A stretch of 64,000 nt of DNA. It comes from Mesotoga infera (lineage in GTDB: Bacteria; Thermotogota; Thermotogae; Petrotogales; Kosmotogaceae). The notes under the pieces are model-generated. The model saw nothing but the letters and a program-made list of their open reading frames with translations, had not been told where the DNA came from and ran no database searches. Shown here piece after piece: positions 52,720-61,885 of this stretch. The position numbers and the translations under genes are program-made. Every line of letters starts with the position of its first letter. Positions within the stretch are counted from its first letter, which is position 1. The stretch is taken from positions 2,901,661 through 2,965,660 of the forward strand of contig NZ_LS974202.1 of NCBI RefSeq assembly GCF_900157305.1. Direction: 5' to 3'.

Positions 52720-53484
52720 ATGAAGAATCTCAAGACCAGATCGATGAGTTTTCTAGTACTTGTCGCCTTTGTGGTGATCTGGAAAGTCATGGTGACCCTT
52801 CTGAAGACGCCCACGCACATCCTTCCCCCTCCGGAAGATATACTCTTCAAATTCATAGAACTCGTCAGGAACTCCGTTCTCCAGAAGAACTTCCTTGCCA
52901 CTCTCGAAGAAATCGTTATAGGTTTCTCCGCGGGCGCCGGATTGGGCATAATCATGGGTTATATTCTTGCCAAAGTCGAACTTCTGGAAAGGGCACTCTC
53001 CCCTTATATACTCATCTTTCAGACGGCACCCAAGATTTCTCTGGCACCTCTTTTCGTGCTTTGGTTCGGCCTGGGGATACTCTCGAAAGTTGTTCTCATT
53101 GCCCTCGTAACGCTCTTTCCCGTTATGATCAATATGATACTGGGCGTCAGGTCTACCGAAAAGAACTACTACCATCTGATGAGGGTGCTCAAGGCCAGAC
53201 CGTGGCAGGTCATGCTGAAGCTGGAACTGATGAACGCCCTTCCCTATCTTATGACCGGACTTAGGGTCGGCCTGGTTCTTTCAATAACGGCCGCCGTCAT
53301 CGGCGAAATGATGGGTTCGAGGGCCGGTTTAGGCTTTCTTCTGATACTTGGAAACGAGATGTACGATATTACTCTCCTGATGACGGTTATCCTCGTGATC
53401 AGCCTTTTGAGCTTCTTTCTCGACGTCGGAATGAAGAAACTTCAGGACAGGCTTCTCTCGTGGCACGAGTCGTCGGCGAAATGA
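52720..53484 (+). CDS. ABC permease, NitT/TauT type (second)
   Basis: About 254 residues, six membrane segments, with GVRSTEKNYYHLMRVLKARPWQ in the loop region and KLELMNALPYLMTGLRVGL after it. ATG 52720 follows GGAGGA. It differs from the first permease throughout but has the same length and loop layout. Its end lies just before the M20 hydrolase start. Confidence 0.9.
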   Translation: MKNLKTRSMSFLVLVAFVVIWKVMVTLLKTPTHILPPPEDILFKFIELVRNSVLQKNFLATLEEIVIGFSAGAGLGIIMGYILAKVELLERALSPYILIFQTAPKISLAPLFVLWFGLGILSKVVLIALVTLFPVMINMILGVRSTEKNYYHLMRVLKARPWQVMLKLELMNALPYLMTGLRVGLVLSITAAVIGEMMGSRAGLGFLLILGNEMYDITLLMTVILVISLLSFFLDVGMKKLQDRLLSWHESSAK

Positions 53485-53501
53485 GCATGAGTGGAGGTTC
53501 T

Positions 53502-54722
53502 ATGTTCTACTCGATCAGGGAAAAGATTGTTCGAGAAATCGGGGCTTTTGCGCGCTTTTCTCTCCCTGGACCTGGGGTCACCCGCCTGCCCTTCTCCGAT
53601 GAAAACGATAGGGCAATCGAATACATTATTGAAAGACTGCGCTCTCTGGGCAAGAGAGTATATGTCGATGAACTGGGAAATGTCGCGAGTTCCTCCGAAA
53701 ATGTCGTTCAGGCCGGCAAGACTTTTATAATCTCTCACTACGACTCGGTGCCAGGGGGAGGAAAGTACGATGGCGTAGCCGGTCTGGTCTTCGGGTTGAT
53801 TCTCCTGGAGATGCTCGAAGATCGCACACGCGACAGGGTGGAGATGATCGCCTTCAACTGTGAGGAGTCCTCGCTCTTTGGACAGGCCTCCATCGGATCG
53901 AAGTACTTCTTCGGTCGTTGCGTGCCTGAAGACTATACCGCCCTCATTGGCAATGAAAGATCTCTTGGAGAACTGATAGATATTAAACGCTACTCGAAGC
54001 TCTCTCTTGCCGAAAAGCCTGAAATAACCGGAATCTCTAGGTTTCTTGAGGTTCACATCGACCAATCGGCCTACCTCTACCGGAAGGGTTCCAGGTTGGG
54101 ACTGGTCGAAAGAATAGCCGGACAGAGGAGGCTTAGGTTGAACTTCAAGGGCGAGACGGGCCACTCGAGCCTTGCCGATTTATCGGCGAGGAGGGATTCT
54201 CTGCTTGCGGCGGCCTCGGCGATAAAGGCAGTCAGGGAGATCATGGAGAAACACCTGGTTTCGGGCGCAGTTGGCACGGTTACGCGAGTGGAGAACAAGC
54301 CAAACGTCATAAACATGATTCCCGGCGAGACGGAGCTTATGGTGGATATTCGCGGTTTCTCAGCCGATTTGCTGGAACTTTATGTGGAAGAGCTGGTCGG
54401 CATCTGCCAGGGCGAGTCGGAGAGATACTCGATCGCCTTCGACTGGTCGGTAGTTTCGCAGTACGACCCGGCGGTCATGGATGGAGAGTTTTCGGCGAAT
54501 TGCTTCAAACAGCTTTCGGAGTCTGGATTGGACCCGATTGTTATGAACAGTATGGCCTGGCACGATATTGCCGGAACGGCCGGGACTTACCCTTCCAATC
54601 TCTTGCTTTTGCCCAATCCTTCAGGGGTGAGCCACTCGCCGGACGAAAGCATGGATATAGACGCCTGCGCATCTCTGGTTGAGTTCTTTATAACGAAGGG
54701 GGTTTTGTGTGCTCCTGATTAA
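53502..54722 (+). CDS. M20 family hydrolase of the N-carbamoyl-amino-acid / allantoate amidohydrolase type
   Basis: About 406 residues. Zinc-site motifs match the carbamoylase branch: SHYDSVPGGGKYDGVAG (HxD), FNCEESSLFGQASIGSKYF (Glu-Glu), EVHIDQSAYLYRKG, GETGHSS, and the C-terminal GVSHSPDESMD. The dimerisation domain is inserted at ~190-310. Family members hydrolyse N-carbamoyl-L-amino acids, ureidopropionate or allantoate, releasing ammonia and CO2. Next to dihydroorotase, N-carbamoyl-aspartate (ureidosuccinate) is the natural substrate (inference). ATG 53502 follows GGAGG by 5 bases. Confidence 0.85.
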   Translation: MFYSIREKIVREIGAFARFSLPGPGVTRLPFSDENDRAIEYIIERLRSLGKRVYVDELGNVASSSENVVQAGKTFIISHYDSVPGGGKYDGVAGLVFGLILLEMLEDRTRDRVEMIAFNCEESSLFGQASIGSKYFFGRCVPEDYTALIGNERSLGELIDIKRYSKLSLAEKPEITGISRFLEVHIDQSAYLYRKGSRLGLVERIAGQRRLRLNFKGETGHSSLADLSARRDSLLAAASAIKAVREIMEKHLVSGAVGTVTRVENKPNVINMIPGETELMVDIRGFSADLLELYVEELVGICQGESERYSIAFDWSVVSQYDPAVMDGEFSANCFKQLSESGLDPIVMNSMAWHDIAGTAGTYPSNLLLLPNPSGVSHSPDESMDIDACASLVEFFITKGVLCAPD

Positions 54723-55923
54723 AAGTGTGAGGATGGTCGACTGGAGGAGATCCAGTATCACACCCTACGATATTCTCATAGAAGACGGTAGGATAAGAAA
54801 AATTGATAGCGAGATCAACCTTTCTGGCGTGCCCGTGATCTATGGCGCAGGTTTGACCGCCATACCTGGAATGGTCGATGCCCATGTCCATCTCAGGCAG
54901 CCCGGGTATGAATACAAAGAGACCGTTGAAACAGCGACCAGGGCAGCCGCAGCCGGTGGCGTGACGGCACTCTGCGCCATGCCTAATGTAAAGCCCTGTC
55001 CCGACAGTCCAGAAAATCTCGAAAATGTCCGTGCCTTTCAGAGGGATTCGAAGATCAGGATAATCCAATCGTGCGCCATAAACCGTGATCTAGACGGCGA
55101 GAGAAGCGACTGGAAAGAACTGCTCGGAAGTGGCGCTAGGTTCTTCACCAACGACGGCCTGCCGGTTGATAGAGTTTCGGACATGGTCGAGATACTTAAG
55201 TTTTCCAGAGAGACCGGCGTGGTGGTCGGCGAACACCCCGAAGCACCCGGAATGGATGAGAAGATTCACAACGCCGAAGCGATGATGATATGCAGGGACA
55301 TCTTCCTCAACGAAAGAATCGGTGGAAACCTCCATATTCAGCACATCAGTCTGGCTGAATCTGTGAGATACCTGGAAAAGTGCAGGCACAAGAATATAAA
55401 GTTTACCGTGGAGACCTGCCCCCATTATTTTTGCGAAGTTGAGAAAGGGCTAGAAATGGGTATGTACGAAGTATATCCTCCTCTCAGAAATGAAGAGGAC
55501 CGACAGGCAATAATCTGGGCGCTTTCGACGCGGCTTATAAGCATAATCGCCTCAGATCACGCCCCCCACAGCATTGAAGACAAGAAGTTGGATAAACCGG
55601 CCAGGGGCTTTTCGGGAATCGAACTGCTCTTCTCGCTCTGTTACAACAACCTGGTGAGAAAAGCGATAATCGATCTGGAGAGACTGGTGGAGTTTCTCTC
55701 ACTTTCGCCGTCACTACTTCTGGGAATAGAGCCGGTCTGTTTCGAGACCGGAAAACGGGCCGATATAGTCCTCTTCGATCCGGACGAGGAGTGGTGCGTC
55801 GAGGAGTCCGCGATGTACTCGAAAGGCAAGAACACGCCTTTTTTGGGCAGTAGATTGAAGGGAAGAATTAAGTACACGATCGCTTCCGGAGAAGTGATCT
55901 ATCCATTCGGGGAGTTGCGATGA
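54709..55923 (+). CDS. pyrC: Dihydroorotase
   Basis: A 404-residue class I dihydroorotase. Signature 1 DAHVHLRQPGYEYKET gives the metal His pair, and signature 2 is ASDHAPHS. It interconverts dihydroorotate and N-carbamoyl-aspartate and is reversible. GTG 54709 follows GAAGGGGG. It overlaps the M20 gene by 14 bases and the pyrK gene by 4 (ATGA), so the three are translationally coupled. No pyrB, carA/carB, pyrE or pyrF is present in the operon. Confidence 0.93.
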   Translation: MLLIKSVRMVDWRRSSITPYDILIEDGRIRKIDSEINLSGVPVIYGAGLTAIPGMVDAHVHLRQPGYEYKETVETATRAAAAGGVTALCAMPNVKPCPDSPENLENVRAFQRDSKIRIIQSCAINRDLDGERSDWKELLGSGARFFTNDGLPVDRVSDMVEILKFSRETGVVVGEHPEAPGMDEKIHNAEAMMICRDIFLNERIGGNLHIQHISLAESVRYLEKCRHKNIKFTVETCPHYFCEVEKGLEMGMYEVYPPLRNEEDRQAIIWALSTRLISIIASDHAPHSIEDKKLDKPARGFSGIELLFSLCYNNLVRKAIIDLERLVEFLSLSPSLLLGIEPVCFETGKRADIVLFDPDEEWCVEESAMYSKGKNTPFLGSRLKGRIKYTIASGEVIYPFGELR

Positions 55924-56687
55924 CAGTATCGGAAAATTGTGCTGTAATTTCGAATAAAATGGTAAGCATCGATGGAAATCTCATAACTTTCTACTCGGAG
56001 AAGATAGCGAATTCCACCCTTCCCGGGCAATTCGTGGAGGTCTCATGCTCGAACGGGGGAATGTTGCTGAGGCGGCCTTTCTCTGTTTACGATAAGAATG
56101 CGAAGAGTCTCTCTCTCTTCGTTAAATCTGTCGGAAAAGGAACGCGCTGGCTGAGCGGGCTGAGAGAGGGCGAGCAGATCAACATAATCGGACCTTTGGG
56201 GAAGGGCTTTTCGATCGATAAAGGAAGCCGGTCGCTCTTGATCGGCGGAGGATGCGGCGTCGCATCACTGAGACTTTTGTCGAAGGCGATCGTGGAAGCT
56301 GGAGGAGAATGCGACGCGATCTTCGGCTTCAGAAAAAGGGAGGAGATTCCCCGAACTATCGTCGAAGATTTCTCACGAACAGCCGGGCATCTGACGATTA
56401 CTGTGGATTCCGGAGATTATCCGGTCAGGGGCAATGTGAAGGACAGACTGGCCGAGATAGAACTCGATCGTTACGGGCGTTACTACTGCTGCGGACCCAC
56501 GGTCATGCTCAAGGCCCTTGTCCCCCTTCTCTCTTCGAGAGCAACTGAAGTCTCACTCGAGGCAAGAATGGCCTGTGGACTGGGTGTGTGTTATGGATGT
56601 ACTATAAATACGGACAGAGGTGGAAAAAGGGTCTGTTACGACGGCCCGGTCTTCACAATGAGAGAGGTTGACTGGAATGATTTATGA
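55920..56687 (+). CDS. pyrK: Dihydroorotate dehydrogenase electron transfer subunit (FAD, [2Fe-2S])
   Basis: About 255 residues. The FAD-binding barrel (RRPFSVYD) is followed by an NAD-binding part (LLIGGGCGVASLRLLSKA) and the C-terminal [2Fe-2S] ligands ACGLGVCYGC with a further Cys in RVCYDG. It links PyrD to NAD, so the pair can run either as NAD-dependent dehydrogenase or, with NADH, as orotate reductase. The start ATGA overlaps pyrC. Confidence 0.93.
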   Translation: MTVSENCAVISNKMVSIDGNLITFYSEKIANSTLPGQFVEVSCSNGGMLLRRPFSVYDKNAKSLSLFVKSVGKGTRWLSGLREGEQINIIGPLGKGFSIDKGSRSLLIGGGCGVASLRLLSKAIVEAGGECDAIFGFRKREEIPRTIVEDFSRTAGHLTITVDSGDYPVRGNVKDRLAEIELDRYGRYYCCGPTVMLKALVPLLSSRATEVSLEARMACGLGVCYGCTINTDRGGKRVCYDGPVFTMREVDWNDL

Positions 56688-57594
56688 TTATAGCGTTGAG
56701 CTCGGCTCCATGGGGAGATTGAAGAGTCCAATCATGATTTCCTCCGGGACCTTCGGAGTCGCGAAACCCTATATGGAGTTGCTTTGTGAGCAGCCTATCG
56801 GGGCCGTTGTCACCAAAACGATAACACTCAACTCCAAGACCGGAAATTCTCAACCGAGAGTCTACGAAGGCCCTTCCTATCTGATAAACTCGATCGGGCT
56901 CGAGAATCATGGAGTTGATCGCTTCGTCGATTGCTATAACGATGAATACGGCGAGATAGGTTTTCCGGTCATCGTAAGCATAAGCGGCAACTCCGTGGAT
57001 GAATTCGCGACTATAGCAGAGAAACTGAACACTCTGGAAGGACCGCTCGGACTGGAGTTGAACCTCTCCTGTCCCAACGTCGATAGCGAGGGGCTAGCCT
57101 TCGGAAGCGTCCCTAAAAGGATAGGGGAAGTAGTTGAAGCGTGTGGCTCGTGCAGTCGCTTTCCACTAATAGCCAAATTGAGTCCCTTTCAAGCCATAGA
57201 CGAGTCTTTCGCCGTCGCGGCCGAACGGGCCGGTGCGGCTGCCATCTCTCTCATCAATACCGTTCCCGCGATGGTGCTGGATATACACAGATTCAGGTCG
57301 GCCATAGGCGCACTGTCGGGCGGCATGTCTGGACCGGCCCTCAAACCGATTGCGCTGAAGATGGTCTTCGAGATTTCCAGAAGTGTAAATATACCTGTGA
57401 TCGGAATGGGTGGCATCGCTTCCGGCGAGGATGCCATAGAGTTTCTGATGGCAGGGGCGAGGGCCGTCTCCATAGGAACGATGAACATGGTGGATCCCTC
57501 TCTTCCCGGGCAGATAATGGGAAAAATCTCGGATTTTATGAAACTTCACGACATAGAAAGTCTCACGGAAATAAGCAGACGCTTCCGTTTGTAA
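56677..57594 (+). CDS. pyrD: Dihydroorotate dehydrogenase, class 1B catalytic subunit
   Basis: About 305 residues, an FMN barrel. SSGTFGVA is the N-terminal substrate loop, LELNLSCPNVDSEG carries the catalytic-base Cys, and GMGGIASGEDAIEFLMAGA and SIGTMNM bind the FMN phosphate. It belongs with PyrK as a heterotetramer. The start is ATG 56677; TTG 56668 is closer to a GAGAGG site, so the choice is not certain. It overlaps pyrK by 11 bases and is the last gene of the operon. Confidence 0.93.
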   Translation: MIYDYSVELGSMGRLKSPIMISSGTFGVAKPYMELLCEQPIGAVVTKTITLNSKTGNSQPRVYEGPSYLINSIGLENHGVDRFVDCYNDEYGEIGFPVIVSISGNSVDEFATIAEKLNTLEGPLGLELNLSCPNVDSEGLAFGSVPKRIGEVVEACGSCSRFPLIAKLSPFQAIDESFAVAAERAGAAAISLINTVPAMVLDIHRFRSAIGALSGGMSGPALKPIALKMVFEISRSVNIPVIGMGGIASGEDAIEFLMAGARAVSIGTMNMVDPSLPGQIMGKISDFMKLHDIESLTEISRRFRL

Positions 57595-57632
57595 CAACCG
57601 CACGTAAAGGTCGATCGAGGACGGTTTAAGTG

Positions 57633-57638
57633 TATAAT
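57633..57638 (+). promoter_or_regulatory. Possible -10 box upstream of the S9 peptidase gene
   Basis: TATAAT at 57633-57638, in the 75-base gap after pyrD. I found no good -35 box at the right distance, so this is weak evidence for a separate promoter. Confidence 0.3.
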
Positions 57639-57669
57639 TCTTCTAACCAAAAGACAGGAGGATATGCCT

Positions 57670-59463
57670 ATGTCATTGAAGAGATACTCGATTGAAGAAC
57701 TGATCAAGGCTTCGACGATAGCTTCCTTCGCCGTTTCCAAGGACTCGAGCAAATTGATGTACTCCTCGGACGATCGCGGTCATTACGATGTCTATCAGGT
57801 CCATCTTGTGAATGGTGAAAAGTCAAGATTGACCGAATACGATGAGAACGCCCTCGTCAAACACGTTTTCGATGACGGCAGTTTTTTGTTCATGATGGAC
57901 AGGGGCGGCAACGAACTGCATCACCTTTATCTTAATCGTGGCGGAGAGGTCGTAGATCTCACACCTGTCGAAGGTACGAAATCGGGTTTCCACCAGTTCA
58001 GTGGCGGACACGTGTATTACTTCTCGAACAGGCTGGATAAAACGCGTTTCGATCTGTACAGACTCGATCGGACCAGCCTCGAAAGTGAACTGATCTTCGA
58101 AAATAAAGAGGCCATGGATCTAGGACCGGTTTCCGACGACGGAAGATACGTCGGACTTTCCAGACAGAACACGGCAAACGATTCGGAGATGTTCATTTAT
58201 GATAGATCGACAGGTGATACCAGATATGTATCACGGCACACCGGCGATGCAAAATTCCTTCCGGTCTTCTTCTCAAAGGACTCCACCGAGCTCTACTACC
58301 TCACCGATGAAATAGGCGAGTTCATGGCTCTCAGGGCGATGAAACTCGATTCGCTTCATAGTAGGGAAGTCCTGACTCTGGATTGGGATATCTTCGATGT
58401 CGAAAGATCGCAAGATGGCCGGTACGCAGCCCTGGTGGTGAACAGAGATTCCTTTTTCGAACTGCAGATACTCGATCTGGCAAGCGATGAGGTGACGAAC
58501 GTAAGGTTTTCGCCGGGCGGCATGATCTACCAGCAAGTCTTCGACAGGAACTCGAAAAGAGTCTTCGTGCTCGCGGACTCTGCCGTCACACCGACGGATA
58601 TTCACGTTCTTTCGATCGGCGACGGGGAAGTTAAAACGCTTACGAACTCGGCCAATGCGGAAGTTGAGAGTGACGATTTAGTGACTCCGACGATTCTGCG
58701 CTTCTCCTCATATGACGGAACGATCGTGCCCGGTGTGTTTTATGTGCCGGCCGACGCATCGCCAGAAAAAAAGGTGCCGGCGCTCATCTGGGTTCACGGC
58801 GGACCGGGAGGTCAGTCCTACCCGCGCTACAATCCCGAGCTCCAGTTTCTCGTAAATCATGGTTACGCCGTTTATGCCGTGAACAACAGGGGAAGCTCCG
58901 GTTACGGGAAGAGCTTCTTCAAGGCAGCCGATCATAAACACGGAGAGGCCGATCTCGACGATTGTGTTGCCGCTGCGCGACATCTGGCCACGATGGAGGA
59001 GATCGACGGCGATAGAATAGGCATAATCGGCGGTAGCTATGGAGGGTATATGGTTCTGGCTGCGCTGGCCTTCAGACCCAAGGTCTTCAAAGTCGGTGTC
59101 GATATCTTCGGAGTTTCCAACTGGGTGAGGACCCTCAAGGAGATTCCCCCATGGTGGCGGGCAATAAGGGATCTACTGTACAGGAAGATCGGCGATCCAT
59201 TCAGCGAGGAGGAGTATTTGAGAAGCATATCGCCCCTCTTCCATGCCTCGAAGATAGAAAGACCCCTGCTGGTTTTGCAGGGCGTGAACGATCCGCGCGT
59301 TTTGAAGGTGGAGTCCGACGAAATAGTTCAAAAGGCCCGCGAAAACGGTGTCCCGACCGGGTACATCGTCTTCGACGATGAGGGGCACGGCTTCACCCGC
59401 AAGGTCAACCGTATTACAGCGGCCAAAGCGATGCTGGAGTTCCTGGACAGGTATCTGGTCTGA
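57670..59463 (+). CDS. S9 family serine peptidase (acylaminoacyl/prolyl oligopeptidase type)
   Basis: About 597 residues. The N-terminal half is a beta-propeller (repeats such as SKDSSKLMYSSDD) and the C-terminal third an alpha/beta hydrolase with the nucleophile in GGSYGGYM, the acid in VNDPRV and the His in DEGHGF. No signal peptide is seen, so it acts in the cytoplasm on short peptides. ATG 57670 lies 8 bases after AGGAGG; ATG 57664 is too close to it. It is transcribed alone and ends in a strong terminator. Confidence 0.9.
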   Translation: MSLKRYSIEELIKASTIASFAVSKDSSKLMYSSDDRGHYDVYQVHLVNGEKSRLTEYDENALVKHVFDDGSFLFMMDRGGNELHHLYLNRGGEVVDLTPVEGTKSGFHQFSGGHVYYFSNRLDKTRFDLYRLDRTSLESELIFENKEAMDLGPVSDDGRYVGLSRQNTANDSEMFIYDRSTGDTRYVSRHTGDAKFLPVFFSKDSTELYYLTDEIGEFMALRAMKLDSLHSREVLTLDWDIFDVERSQDGRYAALVVNRDSFFELQILDLASDEVTNVRFSPGGMIYQQVFDRNSKRVFVLADSAVTPTDIHVLSIGDGEVKTLTNSANAEVESDDLVTPTILRFSSYDGTIVPGVFYVPADASPEKKVPALIWVHGGPGGQSYPRYNPELQFLVNHGYAVYAVNNRGSSGYGKSFFKAADHKHGEADLDDCVAAARHLATMEEIDGDRIGIIGGSYGGYMVLAALAFRPKVFKVGVDIFGVSNWVRTLKEIPPWWRAIRDLLYRKIGDPFSEEEYLRSISPLFHASKIERPLLVLQGVNDPRVLKVESDEIVQKARENGVPTGYIVFDDEGHGFTRKVNRITAAKAMLEFLDRYLV

Positions 59464-59482
59464 AAGAAGGCTATCTTCGAAA

Positions 59483-59508
59483 AAAGAGGCCCCCGCCGGG
59501 GCCTCTTT
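59483..59508. terminator. Bidirectional intrinsic terminator
   Basis: 11-bp stem AAAGAGGCCCC / CGCC loop / GGGGCCTCTTT between convergent genes. The - strand side continues into TTTTTT, so it suits the gene at 59522-60508 best; the + strand side has only the stem T run. Confidence 0.85.
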
Positions 59509-59521
59509 CAATCTAGAATCA

Positions 59522-60508
59522 TCAATAGTAAATCATCTCGAGCAGAAGATAAAAAGCGTTTATGCTCTCGTATGAGCCATCGATCTCCCAGTAATAAAGA
59601 TCGTAATAACCGTCATCGTAAACTTCGAACTGTATATAGACCTGTGCCGGCACGCCGCCGAGATCGAAGGAACCGGAGAAATCCACTATGGTCAGATCAT
59701 CCGTGGAAACGAAGTAACTCCAGTATGGATCGGTAAAGAACCAATCGAAGGCTTCACCCAGCGTCATCGTATTGTAGTATATATCGTAGTAGCTATTCTT
59801 GACCAGTGTCACAGGAGAGCCGAGTATGTTGCCCAGCATTGTATCTATGTAGGCATCGTCTTTGGTCTCGTCGTTCACTCCCACATAGGCGATGTCGAAG
59901 GTTCTTTCGTTGAGGTCGACTATGAATTGCATCACGACCTCTTCAAAGTTGCCTTCGGGATAGTGGTGACCGATGAATTCGACCACGTTGAGGCCGTCGC
60001 CAGAGACGAAGAAATCCCAGCTGGTGTCGTCGAAGAAATTATCGAAGTACTCTCCTATGATCTTGCCGGGGAAATCGTAGAAATAGCCGTCTTTAACCAC
60101 GGATATGGCCCTTTCTTTCTCGTCGGTAATGAATATCTTCTCAAGGAATGCGTACTGAAGACTATTGTCCTGCGGCTCGCCGTTGATTGCCCAGAACCCG
60201 AGAATGAAGGTCTCATCGGCCTCCTTTACGGTAAAACGCATCGTAACGGTTGCCGGCTGGCCTGTCTCGTCTGTGAAAGTACCGGTGAACTCCACCACAT
60301 CTTCTTCAATGTCTTTGTAATAACGCCACCTCGGGCTCTCGAAATACTCCTCGAAAGCTTCGCCGATAAATCTGTCGGGGAAACTGTTGAAAGTACCTCC
60401 CGTTACTATGTCTATAAACTTGGTGGTGTCTTTCGGTAGCAATCTTTGAGAGAAAGAGGCTACAAAGATGAGGGAAACGAAGAGGATCGAAATTATTAGC
60501 TTTTTCAT
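59522..60508 (-). CDS. Secreted hypothetical protein with three tandem ~95-residue repeats
   Basis: A 328-residue protein with a signal peptide (LIISILFVSLIFVASFS). The mature part is three copies of one unit (~33-124, 135-229, 233-326). Each has a start like VVKDGYFYDFPGKIIGE, then an aromatic pair (W-x-YF or WDFF), then VEF(T/I)G or VDFSG, and a strand such as VVMQFIVD or VYIQFEVY. I recognise no named family. It is acidic and rich in Phe/Tyr, suggesting a secreted or periplasmic ligand-binding repeat. It has its own start region, with CAGCC-GTTTTTTT-GGCTG just upstream of the ribosome site. Confidence 0.8.
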   Translation of the reverse strand: MKKLIISILFVSLIFVASFSQRLLPKDTTKFIDIVTGGTFNSFPDRFIGEAFEEYFESPRWRYYKDIEEDVVEFTGTFTDETGQPATVTMRFTVKEADETFILGFWAINGEPQDNSLQYAFLEKIFITDEKERAISVVKDGYFYDFPGKIIGEYFDNFFDDTSWDFFVSGDGLNVVEFIGHHYPEGNFEEVVMQFIVDLNERTFDIAYVGVNDETKDDAYIDTMLGNILGSPVTLVKNSYYDIYYNTMTLGEAFDWFFTDPYWSYFVSTDDLTIVDFSGSFDLGGVPAQVYIQFEVYDDGYYDLYYWEIDGSYESINAFYLLLEMIYY

Positions 60509-60605
60509 ACGAACAACCTCCTTTCAGCCGTTTTTTTGGCTGTCATTAAATGATACACTGAACGGCCTTCCAGACAAAAGCTATTCATGACAGTCATCCG
60601 ACCGC

Positions 60606-61529
60606 CTAATAGTTTATCTTGAACTTCTGAACCCTGTTCCCGGTGAGCTCAAGAACGTAGAGAAATCCGCTTTTATCGATCTCGATTCCGAAGGGATTCT
60701 TGAACTGGCCGTTTGCCGTGCCTTCGCCTCCCCATTCATAGATACAGTTGCCCGATGGATCGAGCAAATAGACCCTGTTCTGTCGCTTCTCCAGGAAGAA
60801 GACATTTCCCGAGTCATCGATAGCTATCTGACCGGGCAGTTCAAAGTTTCCGCTGATACCCCTGGTCCACTTGAGGAGGAAGTTGCCCTGCGGGTCGAAC
60901 TTCTGTATCCTCCTGTTGAGATCGTCACAGATATAGAGGTTGCCAGATGCATCCACGGCGAGTCCGGAAACCGTGGCGAGTTTACCGTCGTCCATGGACT
61001 CCATCATGGTAACCTTTCCACCGACGGTTCTCAGAAGAACACCCTCACTGTCGAAGATCTGAACCCTCTGGTTGAAGGCGTCCCCCACGTATATTCTGTC
61101 TGAGGAATCTATCGCCATAAACATCGCGCCATCGAACTGTCCTTCGCCGGCTCCCTTGTTGCCCCACGCCTCCACAAACTTGTATTTGTCGTTGAACTTT
61201 TGAACCCTCCCGTTCTGAGAGTCGGCCACGTAAATGTTGCCTTTTGAATCGACTACGATATCATGCGGGAATCTGAACTCTCCGCTCTTCTCTCCGAATT
61301 TGCCGAAAGAAGATTTATACTTCCCGTTCGAATCGAAGACCTGAACTCTGTGGTTCAGCGTATCTGCCACATAGACATTTCCCCTGCTGTCGGTCGCTAT
61401 ACCCTGGGGCTCGCTGAACTGACCGTTCTTTGTTCCGTAACTCCCCCAGACTTTCTCCACAGAGGTAGATATCGCAAGCATCAGCGTGAGTGAGAAGAAG
61501 AGAAAAAGGATAAGAACCATGCGTTTCAA
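60606..61529 (-). CDS. Secreted NHL-repeat beta-propeller protein
   Basis: About 307 residues with a signal peptide (VLILFLFFSLTLMLA). Six NHL repeats follow, each with a core such as PQGIATDSRGNVYVADTLNHRVQVF. NHL propellers bind proteins, RNA or sugars; the function here is unknown. TTG 61529 lies 8 bases after GGGAG and gives a standard signal peptide; GTG 61538 overlaps that site. The gene is on the same strand as the three-repeat protein, with 97 bases between them that hold a separate start region. Confidence 0.85.
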   Translation of the reverse strand: MKRMVLILFLFFSLTLMLAISTSVEKVWGSYGTKNGQFSEPQGIATDSRGNVYVADTLNHRVQVFDSNGKYKSSFGKFGEKSGEFRFPHDIVVDSKGNIYVADSQNGRVQKFNDKYKFVEAWGNKGAGEGQFDGAMFMAIDSSDRIYVGDAFNQRVQIFDSEGVLLRTVGGKVTMMESMDDGKLATVSGLAVDASGNLYICDDLNRRIQKFDPQGNFLLKWTRGISGNFELPGQIAIDDSGNVFFLEKRQNRVYLLDPSGNCIYEWGGEGTANGQFKNPFGIEIDKSGFLYVLELTGNRVQKFKINY

Positions 61530-61885
61530 AACAATCACTCCCTTTATAGTCTCGATCGCAAGATGATAACATCGCCGTTCGATTTTTGAGACTTGAAAAC
61601 TCTCTCTTCAGTATGCCAGAAAGCTGGAACAATGTTCAGCGTCTCTCCCGGGTTCATATGAAGTTATTGGAAAGAGTTACGAAGAGCTTCCCGTAGATGT
61701 TTTGTCCCAACGAGCGATCATTATACTTGTTGGGGATTTCCGGGTGTTGTTAAGGTTGGCTAATTACTCTACACTAGTAGTATAAAAAAGGTCGCTCTTT
61801 CCGTCTGATCTCAGACGCGATTTATTTTTTCACGATGTTCCATCTGATACAGAATGTACTTTATTATCGAATGGAGGTGCCTGAA
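61530..61885. other. Divergent intergenic region with a candidate promoter for the serine genes
   Basis: About 356 bases without a gene. The best + strand promoter candidate is TTGGCT (61756-61761) with TATAAA (61781-61786), but the spacer of 19 bases is long; TAGTAT at 61778 would give 16. The mRNA leader would be about 95 bases. No riboswitch was recognised. Confidence 0.4.

Noticed and set aside
54709..57594. PyrC-PyrK-PyrD read simply as a de novo pyrimidine operon
   Set aside because: Possible but less likely: pyrB, pyrE, pyrF and car genes are absent, while an importer, IclR regulator, phosphorylase and carbamoylase-type hydrolase are joined to it.
60526..60543. CAGCC-GTTTTTTT-GGCTG as a terminator between the NHL gene and the three-repeat gene
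   Set aside because: The stem is only 5 bp with an 8-base loop and sits directly at the ribosome site of the 60508 gene, so it cannot be called with confidence.
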